From NCBI GenBank assembly GCA_050743125.1, contig JBOGEB010000045.1, positions 1 through 26,049 of the forward strand: a DNA stretch of 26,049 bases, written 5' to 3'. This document shows positions 15,202 to 23,581 of this stretch, piece by piece (within the stretch, counting starts at the first letter, position 1; every line of letters starts with the position of its first letter). Source of the DNA: JBOGEB01 sp050743125. GTDB lineage: Bacteria > Actinomycetota > Nitriliruptoria > Euzebyales > Egibacteraceae. The notes below the pieces were generated by a model. The model saw nothing but the letters and a program-made list of their open reading frames with translations, was not told where the DNA came from and made no database searches. A program made the position numbers and the translations under genes.

Positions 15202-16247
15202 GCGAACCGCTCATTGACCAGGTCAGCGTCCTCGACCGCTCGGACCTGGCGGGTCCTGGTGACGATCCTCACGTCATCGTCGTCCACGCCGGCGGGACCA
15301 CCGGCTGGTACGGGCCCGTTGGCCACTCCGTCCGTACCGTCATCCAGCATGGCCTTGCATCTTTGGCGCTTGGCTCGCCCGTTACTGACCATGACGGGCT
15401 TGTAGCAAGGCTTCGGGAGGGGCTGCGTCAATCAACTGAGGCTGCCGTGTCCTGGGCAATCGGTGCGCTCGACTGCGCCGTGTGGGACCTCCATGGCCGC
15501 ATTGCGGACCAACCCGTGGCCGCACTCCTCTCTTCTTCGGCCGTCCCAAGGCCCGTTCGCGCCTATGCCTCATGGCTCGGGCTGGACGTGGCCGATTCCT
15601 CCGAGGTGAACAGGATGCGGCGCGTGGCGGAGCAGGATTGGCTGTTCACCAAGTGGAGTCTTCGGCGTGATCCGCGCCTCGATACCGACGATGATGCCGA
15701 GCGCATGGCGGGAATCGTCAGGCGGATCCGCAAGGACTTGGGTTCCCCCGCAGCTTTCGACGCCCTTTGGGGATGGGACGACGCACTGACGAGCAGTTTC
15801 GCTGAGCGAGTGGACCCCACTTGGATGGTCTGGCTCGAGGAACCGCTGGAGGCGTATGAGCTGGAACGGTACGAAGCCCTGGGATCCTGTCCGCCGTTGG
15901 CTCTCGGCGAGCGTCTTCGCATCGGCGGCGATCCCAGACCGCTGCTCCGACACCCTCACCTGGTCGCGCTCACCCTCGACGTGGTGGGCTGTGGCGGATT
16001 GACGCTCGCCGTCGAGCTGCTCAGGGAGGCGACCACCGCGGGGGTACAGGTGTTCCCGCATGGCCGCTCGCTGGTCCCCGCCGTGCACCTGGCGGCCGCG
16101 TTCCCCGGCAGTGTCACGGGTGTCGAGTATCAGGTGCAGTGGGAACCACGTCGGCGACGGCTGTTCGCAACTCATGTCACATGTGACAACGGACGGTTGC
16201 GTGTGCCCGACTCCTCTGGGCTTGGCATCGTCGCGAGGAGGCGTTGA
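15198..16247 (+). CDS. Enolase-superfamily enzyme (mandelate racemase/muconate-lactonizing type)
   Basis: These enzymes abstract a proton alpha to a carboxylate, leading to racemisation, dehydration or cycloisomerisation. The 349-residue protein shows the capping domain, then WAIGALDCAVWDLHGRIADQ (about 85-105). A Lys-containing strand FTKWSLR (about 150) would carry a catalytic base. The three metal-ligand strands follow: FDALWGWDDA (Asp), WMVWLEEPLE (Glu) and LALGERL (Glu). The closing strands LDVVGCGGLT and VQVFPHGRS provide a possible catalytic His. The ATG overlaps the phosphoketolase stop as ATGA, indicating coupled synthesis. The second Lys of the usual KxK motif is Ser here, so the exact subgroup reaction cannot be assigned. 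Confidence 0.88.
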   Translation: MSEPLIDQVSVLDRSDLAGPGDDPHVIVVHAGGTTGWYGPVGHSVRTVIQHGLASLALGSPVTDHDGLVARLREGLRQSTEAAVSWAIGALDCAVWDLHGRIADQPVAALLSSSAVPRPVRAYASWLGLDVADSSEVNRMRRVAEQDWLFTKWSLRRDPRLDTDDDAERMAGIVRRIRKDLGSPAAFDALWGWDDALTSSFAERVDPTWMVWLEEPLEAYELERYEALGSCPPLALGERLRIGGDPRPLLRHPHLVALTLDVVGCGGLTLAVELLREATTAGVQVFPHGRSLVPAVHLAAAFPGSVTGVEYQVQWEPRRRRLFATHVTCDNGRLRVPDSSGLGIVARRR

Positions 16248-16744
16248 TGCCGGCGACGGTAGCGAGCCTGCGGATCACTTGGTCCGTCACCCATACCGAG
16301 AACCAATCACAGCTCGTGCTCAGCGAACGGCTCGATGGCCACGACACGTTTCTCACCGGCGTCCTCGAACTGGACCAACGTCAGATCACTGTTCGTATCA
16401 TCACGCTCGACGACGTGACCGTGTTGCGGCCGACGGATCCAGATGCGTTCAAGGGGATGACATCAACCCAGGCGGGGGTGCTGCATTTGCCACACGGAGC
16501 CCGGCGTCGCCGGGTCCCGCCCGACCTTGCGGCGGCGGCAGCTAAACACCAGCGCGCGCTCGACTATTTCGACGACGCCGAATTGCGCTATGCACTGACC
16601 TTCTTGGAGGAAGCAACGACCACGGACATCCGCCGGGCCCGTATCGCTGCCATCGTCGCCGCCCTCCCGGCAATGCGAGAGCAATCAGCAGAGGGCTCTG
16701 ATGACGTGTCCTCGTCCATCGCGGAGGGATCAGATGCCGACTGA
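16247..16744 (+). CDS. Small protein with YdeI/OmdA-like C-terminal segment
   Basis: This 165-residue protein starts at ATG 16247, which shares its A with the upstream TGA (TGATG) and follows GGAGG. The N-terminal half (about 1-90) is beta-rich without a motif I can name. The C-terminal part (RRVPPDLAAAAAKHQRALDYF, then ALTFLEEATTTDIRRARI) resembles the helical tail of YdeI/OmpD-associated proteins. In that family a PedL...A..aF pattern is followed by a helix with TRxRRI. Its role in the cluster is unknown. It overlaps the next gene by 11 bases. The family call is tentative. Confidence 0.6.
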   Translation: MPATVASLRITWSVTHTENQSQLVLSERLDGHDTFLTGVLELDQRQITVRIITLDDVTVLRPTDPDAFKGMTSTQAGVLHLPHGARRRRVPPDLAAAAAKHQRALDYFDDAELRYALTFLEEATTTDIRRARIAAIVAALPAMREQSAEGSDDVSSSIAEGSDAD

Positions 16745-17399
16745 TCCACCGGCCCTTGTCACTGTCGATGTCGGCGGGACTCTGGGCGTAGTGGATGGAC
16801 CAGGGATGACGGATACGCTCGTGGCCGCGTCGCCGCTCAGCTGGGACAATGCGCTACGCGTCCTGCGGGGGCGACTCCATGTCGCACCGGCTCTCACCGA
16901 AGAGGTCGTCGCAGAGGTGTGCAGGGGATTGCGGATCCCTACCTCCGCATTTCCGACTGACACCGAGGCCGCACCGCTGCGTCTCGTACGAGGGGCTTCG
17001 GAGTTCCTCCGCCGCATCAGCGCCTTCCTGCCGGTTGTCACCTTGTCGAATGTGGTTTGCGTCGAAGCGGATCTCAACCGGTTGTCATCGGTGTTGGGCT
17101 CTTCGGTGGTCGACCACTTCCCGTCCTGCCGGATCGGCTATGCAAAACCGGATCGCAGGGCCTTCGAAGCCGTGGCGATGTACTGGGGCATCAGAACGAG
17201 CCAGATCCTGCACGTCGGTGACCACTGGGAGTGCGACATTCTTGGTGCGACGGCGGCTGGAGCTCGCGCAGTTTGGATCAGCGGCGGGCGCGTAAGACCT
17301 GGAGAACGGGGACCCGCGCCCTCCAGAATCGAGGTGGTCACCGATCTCGCCGCGGCGGGCAGGCATGTCTGCCACCTTTTTTCGAGGAGAGCTCAATAG
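16734..17399 (+). CDS. HAD-superfamily hydrolase with atypical motif I
   Basis: This 221-residue protein begins at ATG 16734, preceded by GGAGGGAT inside the upstream gene. Motif I is VTVDVGGTLG, with nucleophile Asp12; the usual acid/base Asp two residues on is Gly14. Motif II is TLSN, motif III the Lys of GYAKPDRRAF, and motif IV HVGDHWECDILGATAAG. The cap is small and helical (about 20-90), as in subclass I. Replacement of the second Asp also occurs in dehalogenases (DxY), phosphonatases (DxA) and HDHD3-like proteins, so a phosphatase reaction cannot be assumed. In this operon it would plausibly act on a phosphorylated intermediate. The stop is TAG, one base before the next start. Confidence 0.88.
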   Translation: MPTDPPALVTVDVGGTLGVVDGPGMTDTLVAASPLSWDNALRVLRGRLHVAPALTEEVVAEVCRGLRIPTSAFPTDTEAAPLRLVRGASEFLRRISAFLPVVTLSNVVCVEADLNRLSSVLGSSVVDHFPSCRIGYAKPDRRAFEAVAMYWGIRTSQILHVGDHWECDILGATAAGARAVWISGGRVRPGERGPAPSRIEVVTDLAAAGRHVCHLFSRRAQ

Positions 17400-17400
17400 C

Positions 17401-18183
17401 ATGTTCAGCGGGACCGTCGAGCATTACTGTAGGTATCGTCCTGGGATTCCCGCGGAAGTGGCCGACATCCTTGTTGCCGTCGCGCCCGAATACCATCCCA
17501 GACGCCTGCTGGACATCGGGACGGGCACCGGACTGGTGATCGAGGCGGTCCTGGCGTGCTTCGATGACATCATCGGCATCGATCCCGACGCGGACATGCT
17601 CGCGGCCGCCGAGGCATCCCTACGGCCCGGCGTGCCGCCTAGTACTAGATTGGCATTCCAACAGTGCGCCGCGGAGGAGCTTACGCCGCCGAATGGCTGG
17701 CAAGCGCACCTGGTGACCATCTGCCGCACTTTCCACTGGCTTGACCAACCGACCGTGCTGCGCCGTCTCGCCGACCAGGTAACCCCAGATGGTGCCGTGG
17801 CAATTTTCGGTGACAAGAGCTTCTGGACCACCTCCAACCCATGGCAAACCGCCGTCCGTGGCGTCGTCCAGGAATTCCTCGGTTCCCAGCGCCGGGCCGG
17901 CAACGGGATGTTTCGTCAACACGACCGCCCGTACAGCGAGATCCTGGAGGACTCCGCCTTCGACCAGGTCGAGCAGATCCGAGTACCCGTTCAGCGGGAG
18001 TGGTCGATCGAGACCATCCTCGGCTGCCTCTATTCCACGTCCTTCGCGGCCCCGCGCCTGTTCGGCGAACGGTTGGACGAATTCGAGCAAGCACTCACGC
18101 AGACACTGGCGGAGTTCAGCGACGACGTCTTTGAGGAGCACAACGAGTTCGTCATCCACATCGGTCGGCGGAGTGCTCGCTGA
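17401..18183 (+). CDS. Class I SAM-dependent methyltransferase
   Basis: This 260-residue protein is the last gene of the plus operon. I take ATG 17401, one base after the HAD stop, because MFSGTVEHYCRYRPGIP is a typical start of this methyltransferase group; GAGGAG lies 11 bases before it. Motif I is LLDIGTGTGLVIEAV (about 36-50), the acidic residue ending strand 2 is in GIDPDADML, and the motif after strand 4 is VTICRTFHWLD. It transfers a methyl group from SAM, probably to a small-molecule O or N. The two minus-strand methyltransferases are different proteins, so up to three methylations are possible in the pathway. Confidence 0.9.
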   Translation: MFSGTVEHYCRYRPGIPAEVADILVAVAPEYHPRRLLDIGTGTGLVIEAVLACFDDIIGIDPDADMLAAAEASLRPGVPPSTRLAFQQCAAEELTPPNGWQAHLVTICRTFHWLDQPTVLRRLADQVTPDGAVAIFGDKSFWTTSNPWQTAVRGVVQEFLGSQRRAGNGMFRQHDRPYSEILEDSAFDQVEQIRVPVQREWSIETILGCLYSTSFAAPRLFGERLDEFEQALTQTLAEFSDDVFEEHNEFVIHIGRRSAR

Positions 18184-18238
18184 AAGCGGTTTTCGCGGAC
18201 GAAGCTAAACAGGGAAGACCACACGAGGGCACGATCGC
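18184..18238. other. Convergent end of the two operons
   Basis: The 55 bases between the two convergent stop codons contain no obvious intrinsic terminator. The best stem is three or four base pairs. Transcripts of the two operons may overlap. Confidence 0.4.
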
Positions 18239-19054
18239 TCACGACTCGCGTTGCCTCATCGTGAGGACACAGACATAGTCCTTCGTCACGACCCCTTCGT
18301 AACGGTCCACGATCAATTCATAGATCGCGTCGAGCAGGCGGCGGCGCGCATCTGGGTGCAGGCGTAGGTGAGTTGAGTAGGTGCCGAGGACGCCCACGTA
18401 CTCGTCCGCCGTGTAGGTCTGCTGCCAGGGATATGAAACTAGATGCGCTGGGCCGTAGCCGTGGAGTTGTTCCACCACCGGCTCTGGATGTGCAGCCTGT
18501 TCTGGCGTGGGAAGGTGGAAGTTGCTGGCTAACCCGGGCGTGTGTGTGTCGTATGCCTGCTGCACGACGGCGAAGAAGTCCGTGCCGTCTCCGGCGACGT
18601 GCCGATTGGTAAGAGACGCGACCCAGCCTGATCGCCTCAGCGCCCTGTCGGCCTGCCGTTGCAGGGCGGCGGGAGCGATCCAGTGCAGCGCTGTCGCCCC
18701 GAAGACCATGTCGAACGCCCCATTCTCAACGTCGTGGTGTTCGAAGTCGCCAACGACGACATCCGGCGCTGGGTCACCGTGCGCGCGCAGGTTGCGGGTC
18801 AGCAGCTCGGCCAGCTTTTCGCTCAACTCGATGCAGGTGAGGCGCACGCTTCGGCGTAGCAGTTCCAGGGATGCCTGTCCGGTGCCGGCTCCCACCTCAA
18901 GCACCCGCGACCAGGGACCGAGGTGGGCGATGGCGAACAGATCGTCGAAGGCAGCCGCCGGATACCCCGGTCGCAACGCATCGTAGGTCTTGGGCACTTG
19001 ACCGAAGCTGCCTCGACCCGAGGCCTCCGACGGCCGACTCTTCCCTTGTTTCAC
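18239..19054 (-). CDS. Class I SAM-dependent methyltransferase
   Basis: This 271-residue protein, the last gene of the minus operon, starts at GTG 19054, six bases after the end of the preceding methyltransferase. After a polar N-terminal tail it has FGQVPKTYDALRPGYP and motif I VLEVGAGTGQASLELL (about 52-67). An acidic residue follows in CIELSEKLAELL, then DMVFGATALHWI. The alpha/beta architecture and length match small-molecule methyltransferases. It is clearly distinct from the plus-operon enzyme. The acceptor is unknown. Confidence 0.9.
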   Translation of the reverse strand: MKQGKSRPSEASGRGSFGQVPKTYDALRPGYPAAAFDDLFAIAHLGPWSRVLEVGAGTGQASLELLRRSVRLTCIELSEKLAELLTRNLRAHGDPAPDVVVGDFEHHDVENGAFDMVFGATALHWIAPAALQRQADRALRRSGWVASLTNRHVAGDGTDFFAVVQQAYDTHTPGLASNFHLPTPEQAAHPEPVVEQLHGYGPAHLVSYPWQQTYTADEYVGVLGTYSTHLRLHPDARRRLLDAIYELIVDRYEGVVTKDYVCVLTMRQRES

Positions 19055-19060
19055 TTCGCC

Positions 19061-19789
19061 TCACTTTCTCGCCACGGCGATGAGCGCGGGTAACACGAGA
19101 TGAATGCCAGTGCGACTGGAGTAGCGCTCCAGCGCAACGGCCAGGTCCTGGAGGAAAGCTCCTCTGCGGCCGGCGGGGACGTCCTGGAGAAAAGCCCTCC
19201 CACCATGGCTTGCGCACCAGCGCATCCACTCATCGACATCCTTGAAGTGCAGTGGAGCAAAGTACTCCCTCACGCGGACCTCGGATAACCTGCCGGACAG
19301 GGCAGCCACGTAGTCGTGCGCGTGACGAAACCGCCGGGTCTCCACACGAGGAACCTCGACACCATGACGGCACAGCAAGTCGTCCTGCCAAGCCCAGAGC
19401 ACGTCACGGGCGGCAGACACCGAGCTGAAGGCCACAACGCCACCTGGTCGTAGGACGCGATGGACTTCCGCGATGGCCTTCGGCGCCGAGCTGAACATCG
19501 TCAGAGCGAAACCGCATGCGACCCGATCGAAGCAGTCATCCTTGAATGGAAGCCGGACTGCGTCGCACTGGACACGTGCAACGTCTCTACTTCCGTCGTC
19601 CGGCGCCGCCCGGAGCATCGCGAAGGACATATCGGCGGCGACGTAGTTCGGCATGGCTGTTGTACGAGCCCTGAGTCGTTTCAGTAGTGTGCAGGAACCG
19701 GACGCCAGATCGAGCAGCCTTTGCCGGCCGTTCAATGCGAAGAGATCAATCATCCGATCGGCGAAGTAATCAAAGAAACTCGGTCCCAC
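19061..19789 (-). CDS. Class I SAM-dependent methyltransferase, probably frameshifted near its start
   Basis: The intact frame (242 residues from a GTG at 19789) contains LLDLASGSCTLLKRL as motif I, AADMSFAML, and FDRVACGFALTMF followed by VHRVLRPGGVVAFSSV, a UbiE/Methyltransf_11 pattern. The frame upstream (LYNAVG before PSFFDYF) still looks like the family but has no start before a TGA. In another frame, an ATG at 19832 overlaps the end of the glycosyltransferase gene and reads MPGPDIMDEVA. A one-base indel around 19805-19815 would join the two into one protein of about 256 residues. I therefore suspect an N-terminal frameshift rather than a true GTG start. The reaction and substrate are unknown. 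Confidence 0.8.
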   Translation of the reverse strand: MGPSFFDYFADRMIDLFALNGRQRLLDLASGSCTLLKRLRARTTAMPNYVAADMSFAMLRAAPDDGSRDVARVQCDAVRLPFKDDCFDRVACGFALTMFSSAPKAIAEVHRVLRPGGVVAFSSVSAARDVLWAWQDDLLCRHGVEVPRVETRRFRHAHDYVAALSGRLSEVRVREYFAPLHFKDVDEWMRWCASHGGRAFLQDVPAGRRGAFLQDLAVALERYSSRTGIHLVLPALIAVARK

Positions 19790-19834
19790 GGCATTGTAGA
19801 GCGACCTCGTCCATGATGTCCGGGCCTGGCATCA

Positions 19835-20953
19835 CTACGAACGCTCCTTGAGTGGGGGTAAACGCCTCAGAAGCCGACAGAACACGTCCCTGTAGCTCTT
19901 CACTACTCGTGGCCAAGCATGGCGTTCGGCCAGCACGCGGGCCCGCCGGCCCATGTGCCTCAAAGTGGTGGTATCCCTTAGCAAGTGGCACAGACGGCTG
20001 GCGGCATCGTCGGGGGACCGGAGAGGGTCCACAACTCCCGCTCCTTCACGGGACAGCTCGGTCGCATGGGTGAAGGGGGTCGCGAAGAACGGTGTTCCGG
20101 CGGCGGCGGCCCGCAGGAGAGGGCCGCTCGTCGTCTGATCGAGCCGCCGGTAGGGCAACAGCGACACGTCACTCGCTGTTAGCAGAACGTCGATCTCGTC
20201 AGGTCGGAGGAACCGCTCGATCATTTGCACGGTCTCGTTCAAGCCCAACTCGGCGATGGTGTCGCGCAACGCCCGCCGGTATCCAGTTCGGCCTTCCGGG
20301 TCGCCGGGGTGAGTGTCGCCGGCGATCACATAGCGCATGGACGGGAACTCTTGACGAGCGGCCGCGACGACCTTGAGGGCTTCGATGATGCCCTTCGCGG
20401 GCCTGAGCAAGCCGAAGGTGCTGAGAACAGGACCATGGCGGGGGACACCCAAGGCTCGGCGCGCCTCGGCCCGGGAGGAGGGGACGGCGGGCAGGTCTAC
20501 TCCGTGAGGAATCAACGTCACTTTGTCAGTCGTGCAGCCCAGGCCCTCAGTGAGGCGTCGGCCCGCCTCGGCGCTGAGTACCACGACGGCATCGGCTGCC
20601 GCTGTCAGCACCGGAATCAGTGCTGCGCGGGGATCAGCGGGGAACCCGACATGGTGCAGCGTGACGACGGTGGGCGATTCGACCTGTCGAACGACGTCCA
20701 CCAGGGCATCGGTGTCGGCTCCGTACATCCCGTGGGCGTACTGGATCAACACGACGTCAGGGTCGTACGTACGCAGCACGCTCGGCGCCGACTGCGAGCG
20801 GACGAGCTCGAGGGAGTCGCTTTGCTCGGGGCCAGACAGCAGCGAAACGTCGTCGTCGGGGTAGGCACGGAGATACCGCGCCATGAGGTCCGCAGCAAAG
20901 ACGGCCACGCCGCATTTCCGCGGTGGGAAGGTCGAGATCACGCTCACTCGCAC
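19835..20953 (-). CDS. GT4-family glycosyltransferase
   Basis: This 372-residue protein would transfer a sugar from a nucleotide donor. The N-terminal Rossmann domain opens with MRVSVISTFPPRKCGVAVFA, typical of GT4 retaining enzymes. The C-terminal domain contains VLSTFGLLRPAKGI, the donor-binding region SDVSLLPYRRLDQTTSGPL and RAAAAGTPFFAT. I choose GTG 20953 because it gives the family-typical MRVSVIS; GTG 20947 would give a GTGA overlap with the extended MFS frame. The stop is TAG followed at once by TGATG, which couples to the methyltransferase start at 19832. The longer upstream frame is spurious. It probably glycosylates the cluster's product. Confidence 0.9.
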   Translation of the reverse strand: MRVSVISTFPPRKCGVAVFAADLMARYLRAYPDDDVSLLSGPEQSDSLELVRSQSAPSVLRTYDPDVVLIQYAHGMYGADTDALVDVVRQVESPTVVTLHHVGFPADPRAALIPVLTAAADAVVVLSAEAGRRLTEGLGCTTDKVTLIPHGVDLPAVPSSRAEARRALGVPRHGPVLSTFGLLRPAKGIIEALKVVAAARQEFPSMRYVIAGDTHPGDPEGRTGYRRALRDTIAELGLNETVQMIERFLRPDEIDVLLTASDVSLLPYRRLDQTTSGPLLRAAAAGTPFFATPFTHATELSREGAGVVDPLRSPDDAASRLCHLLRDTTTLRHMGRRARVLAERHAWPRVVKSYRDVFCRLLRRLPPLKERS

Positions 20954-21084
20954 GCGAGCCCCCACAGCTTCCCTCCCCGGGCGGGGTCGCAGCGTGGCAG
21001 CAAGCCCAGGATGACGCCGCTCCCAAGAGCGAGGATCGACATTGCAGCCACGGCGGTGGTGCTCACGCCCGCGTGCTGCGCAGA

Positions 21085-22239
21085 CTACCCCACGATAAAC
21101 AACCCGAGCGGGTCCGCGGCCCACCAGATGACCCCTTGAGCACTGAGCACGGCACCAAGACCGGCAGCGTCCGTCATGTTCTGGGCAGTGGTGGACCAGG
21201 CGACCAGATATGCCGTGTATGAGGCTCCAGACAGAGCGAACGTTGCGAGCAGGACCAGAGGGGGGACTTGAGCAGCGACGCCCGCCAACGGCGCCGCGCA
21301 GCCCATCGCGCATACCAAGTACAGTCGCATGGTCACTCGGTGCACGAACTTCGAGGCGAACAGCGAACCAGCGATCGCGCTGGCGAATTGAGCGCCGCTC
21401 AGGAGCGCGAGGAGGCGGTACGCGCGAAGGTCGTTGAGGTAGAGCAGGCTCAGTACCTTGCTGGGCCCACGGGCGGCGAGGATAAGCAGGGCGCCCTGCA
21501 ACAGCAGCAGGATTAGGAAGGGGGAACGGATCACTTCCAGCGGGCGGCCAGGGCGGGCGGCCTCCGAACGGCGATTCGGCGCGAAGCCTCCTGAGGGCCA
21601 CAGACCGAGCATCGTAGCCATTGCCACAACTGCGACCAGCCACCACAGCGCCAGCAGCGGGAAGCCGGAATCCGATACTCCGGCGCTGGTCAGCAAAGGC
21701 GCCAAACCAAACGCGAGGTTCTGCTCGGCTGCACGCAGGCCGTTGGCGCTCGCTCGCGCTGAGTCGTAGAACAGCTCGGAAATGCGCATCGTGGACAGAA
21801 CCTGGGAGGCGCCTGCGGTGCCAGAGGAGGCGACGGCAAACAAGACCAACATCCCGATGGTGCCGCCACGGTGAGCGGCAAGCGCCACGGCGACTGGAAC
21901 CACTCCTCCGGCCCTGAGTGCGTGCGCCCAGCAGAGGTTGCGGTTGGCAAGACCACGATGCCCGAGTCGGCCGCCCATAGCCAGTCCGCCCACGAAGCAC
22001 ACGCCGTCAACCGCCATGAGGGTGCCAAGCATGGATCGGTGTCCGGTGGCAAGCGTGAGAAGACTCAAAATCACTGGCGACATGCCGTCCGCGACGTTGG
22101 CGGCGAACTGCGACACACAGAGCCATCGAAAAAGCCGGTTCTCCAACAGGCGCCAAAGCGTCCTTCGACTGGCCTCAGGCAGCGGCTGTGGATGCGAGTC
22201 TGACGGAGTCTCGGACGAAGATGGCTGCTCGCTGATCAC
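21085..22239 (-). CDS. MFS exporter, truncated by an in-frame amber codon
   Basis: The visible 384-residue protein has about ten to eleven hydrophobic helices of a major facilitator (WLCVSQFAANVADGM, then SLLTLATGHRSMLGTLMAVDGV). It would be a proton-driven efflux pump in the inner membrane, probably exporting the cluster product. The GTG at 22239 overlaps the TGA that ends the extended upstream gene (GTGA). The frame stops at TAG 21087-21085, but the same frame continues for 46 codons with a further membrane helix (TTAVAAMSILALGSGVILGL). It ends at TGA 20944, overlapping the glycosyltransferase start. The natural end is thus probably 20944, giving 431 codons, and the TAG is a lesion or a read-through site. 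Confidence 0.85.
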   Translation of the reverse strand: MISEQPSSSETPSDSHPQPLPEASRRTLWRLLENRLFRWLCVSQFAANVADGMSPVILSLLTLATGHRSMLGTLMAVDGVCFVGGLAMGGRLGHRGLANRNLCWAHALRAGGVVPVAVALAAHRGGTIGMLVLFAVASSGTAGASQVLSTMRISELFYDSARASANGLRAAEQNLAFGLAPLLTSAGVSDSGFPLLALWWLVAVVAMATMLGLWPSGGFAPNRRSEAARPGRPLEVIRSPFLILLLLQGALLILAARGPSKVLSLLYLNDLRAYRLLALLSGAQFASAIAGSLFASKFVHRVTMRLYLVCAMGCAAPLAGVAAQVPPLVLLATFALSGASYTAYLVAWSTTAQNMTDAAGLGAVLSAQGVIWWAADPLGLFIVG

Positions 22240-23581
22240 GTGATCGAGGCAGCGGATAGTTCGGCGAGCAGGCACTCCACGTCAATGTGGAAATCAGCTT
22301 GCATGGCGTCGGCGGCGCCTCTAGTCCTGTCGGGCACGCCCAGCACCTATCGATAGGTTGTCCCCACCCGTTCGTCGATCGTCCAGTAATGAGGATCGAC
22401 GAAGTCGCCTGAAAACAGTTCAACGACAACGGCGCCCGGCTGGCAGAACACGGTGTTGACCATCCCTGCCCCATATGCGCACACGATCGCTTCAGCGCCA
22501 GCAAAGATCCCCACATGCTCGGCCAGCGGGAGTTGGCCGAGGCCGGTCACTGTGGTGAAACCCCGTTGCGCCAGCGCGCGGGCAACCTCGTCCTCGTTCA
22601 CCAGGCGCCGCCAGCGTGCATCAGACCGCGAAATGAACAACCGCCGGGGTCCGTGGGATGAGCGGGCCCCGCAAGGAAGCAAGGTATCCCGGAGGAACGT
22701 ACAGGTACGCGGAGGTACGGTATCCCCTCGCCGAGCCAGGCTGGGAACGATCAGCACGTCCGCCTGGAGGTGCGGCATGGTCGAGGTTGTGAGCACCCTC
22801 CGCCGGCTTACGCCCAGCGCCTCCAGGGTCTCAATCTGAAACCGGTAACGCAGTGAGTTGACCAGCAGAAGATCGTCGTCTCGGAGCCTGCCCGAGGCTC
22901 GCAAGGTGTCGAGCCGAGGCAGAACGTCGAACATCCAGTGCGCGTAGTTGCGCGCTCCTCCACGAGCCGAGAGCACGGCCAAGCGGCCCGACAAGACCGT
23001 GGGGGGATCAGCGTGTCATGGGTAAAGACCGGATGGTCCTGGGGTGCGCGGCCCAGCGCCCGATTTGACACATCCGCAACCAAGCGGTTGGCACGGTCAA
23101 CCACGGCTCCCTCAGGGCCCCATACTCGTCCGTGGCTCATGGATAGTACATAGGGCGCAGGGACGTGGGCCTGCACCCGCTCCAGAAAGCGTGGGTGCTG
23201 TTCGCTTACAACTCGTGGGGGGAGTGTCCGACGGAACGTCTCCGAGCGGGTGGACCAGAGATCCAGGGCGCCCTCGGCCAGCGGAAAAGAGGTCTCCTGG
23301 TCTGAGAAGGAGGGAGGGTCAACCCACGCTGATGGGCTCGGGACGAGTTCAGTGACGCACTCAGCCGTTGATCTGAGGCCATGGGCAGTCGATTCCAGCT
23401 CGACCGTCTTCTCGCTGTTCGGCCGGTATCCAACGGGGTCGGGGTAGAACCCACCGTCGAAGCTGCGATCGCAGGGTGCGCAGTAGGGAAGTTCCCCCGT
23501 CATACGCAGCGTTCGCCCTCCGCACAAAGGGCATTCGCCGGCCGCCGTAGTCTCGCCCGTCTGACCTGAGGTGGCGGTCAT
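22236..23581 (-). pseudogene. Zinc-ribbon GT61-like glycosyltransferase, one frameshift and one amber codon
   Basis: Read through its lesions, this gene encodes about 448 residues. The ATG at 23581 overlaps the upstream stop (ATGA). The N-terminus has a zinc-ribbon-like CPLCGG followed by CAPC (about 15-40), then the GT61/DUF563 domain with VLSARGGARNYAHWMFDVLPRL, RRLFISR and AYGAGMVNTVFCQPG. The frame breaks in a run of six G (23001-23006; six C on the coding strand); a seventh base would restore it. A TAG at 22349-22347, after VGTTYR, is followed in frame by 36 more codons with VLGVP and DFHIDVECLLAEL, the usual family ending, up to TGA 22236. GT61 enzymes transfer pentoses or hexosamines. 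The acceptor is unknown. Confidence 0.78.

Noticed and set aside
19835..22000. A 721-residue minus-strand protein covering the GT4 gene and part of the MFS gene
   Set aside because: The upper half is an out-of-frame shadow of the exporter; the glycosyltransferase begins at about 20953.
20944..22349. Genome-wide reassignment of TAG to an amino acid
   Set aside because: TAG ends the HAD gene and a transketolase-like gene at family-appropriate positions, so the two internal TAG codons are better explained as local lesions.
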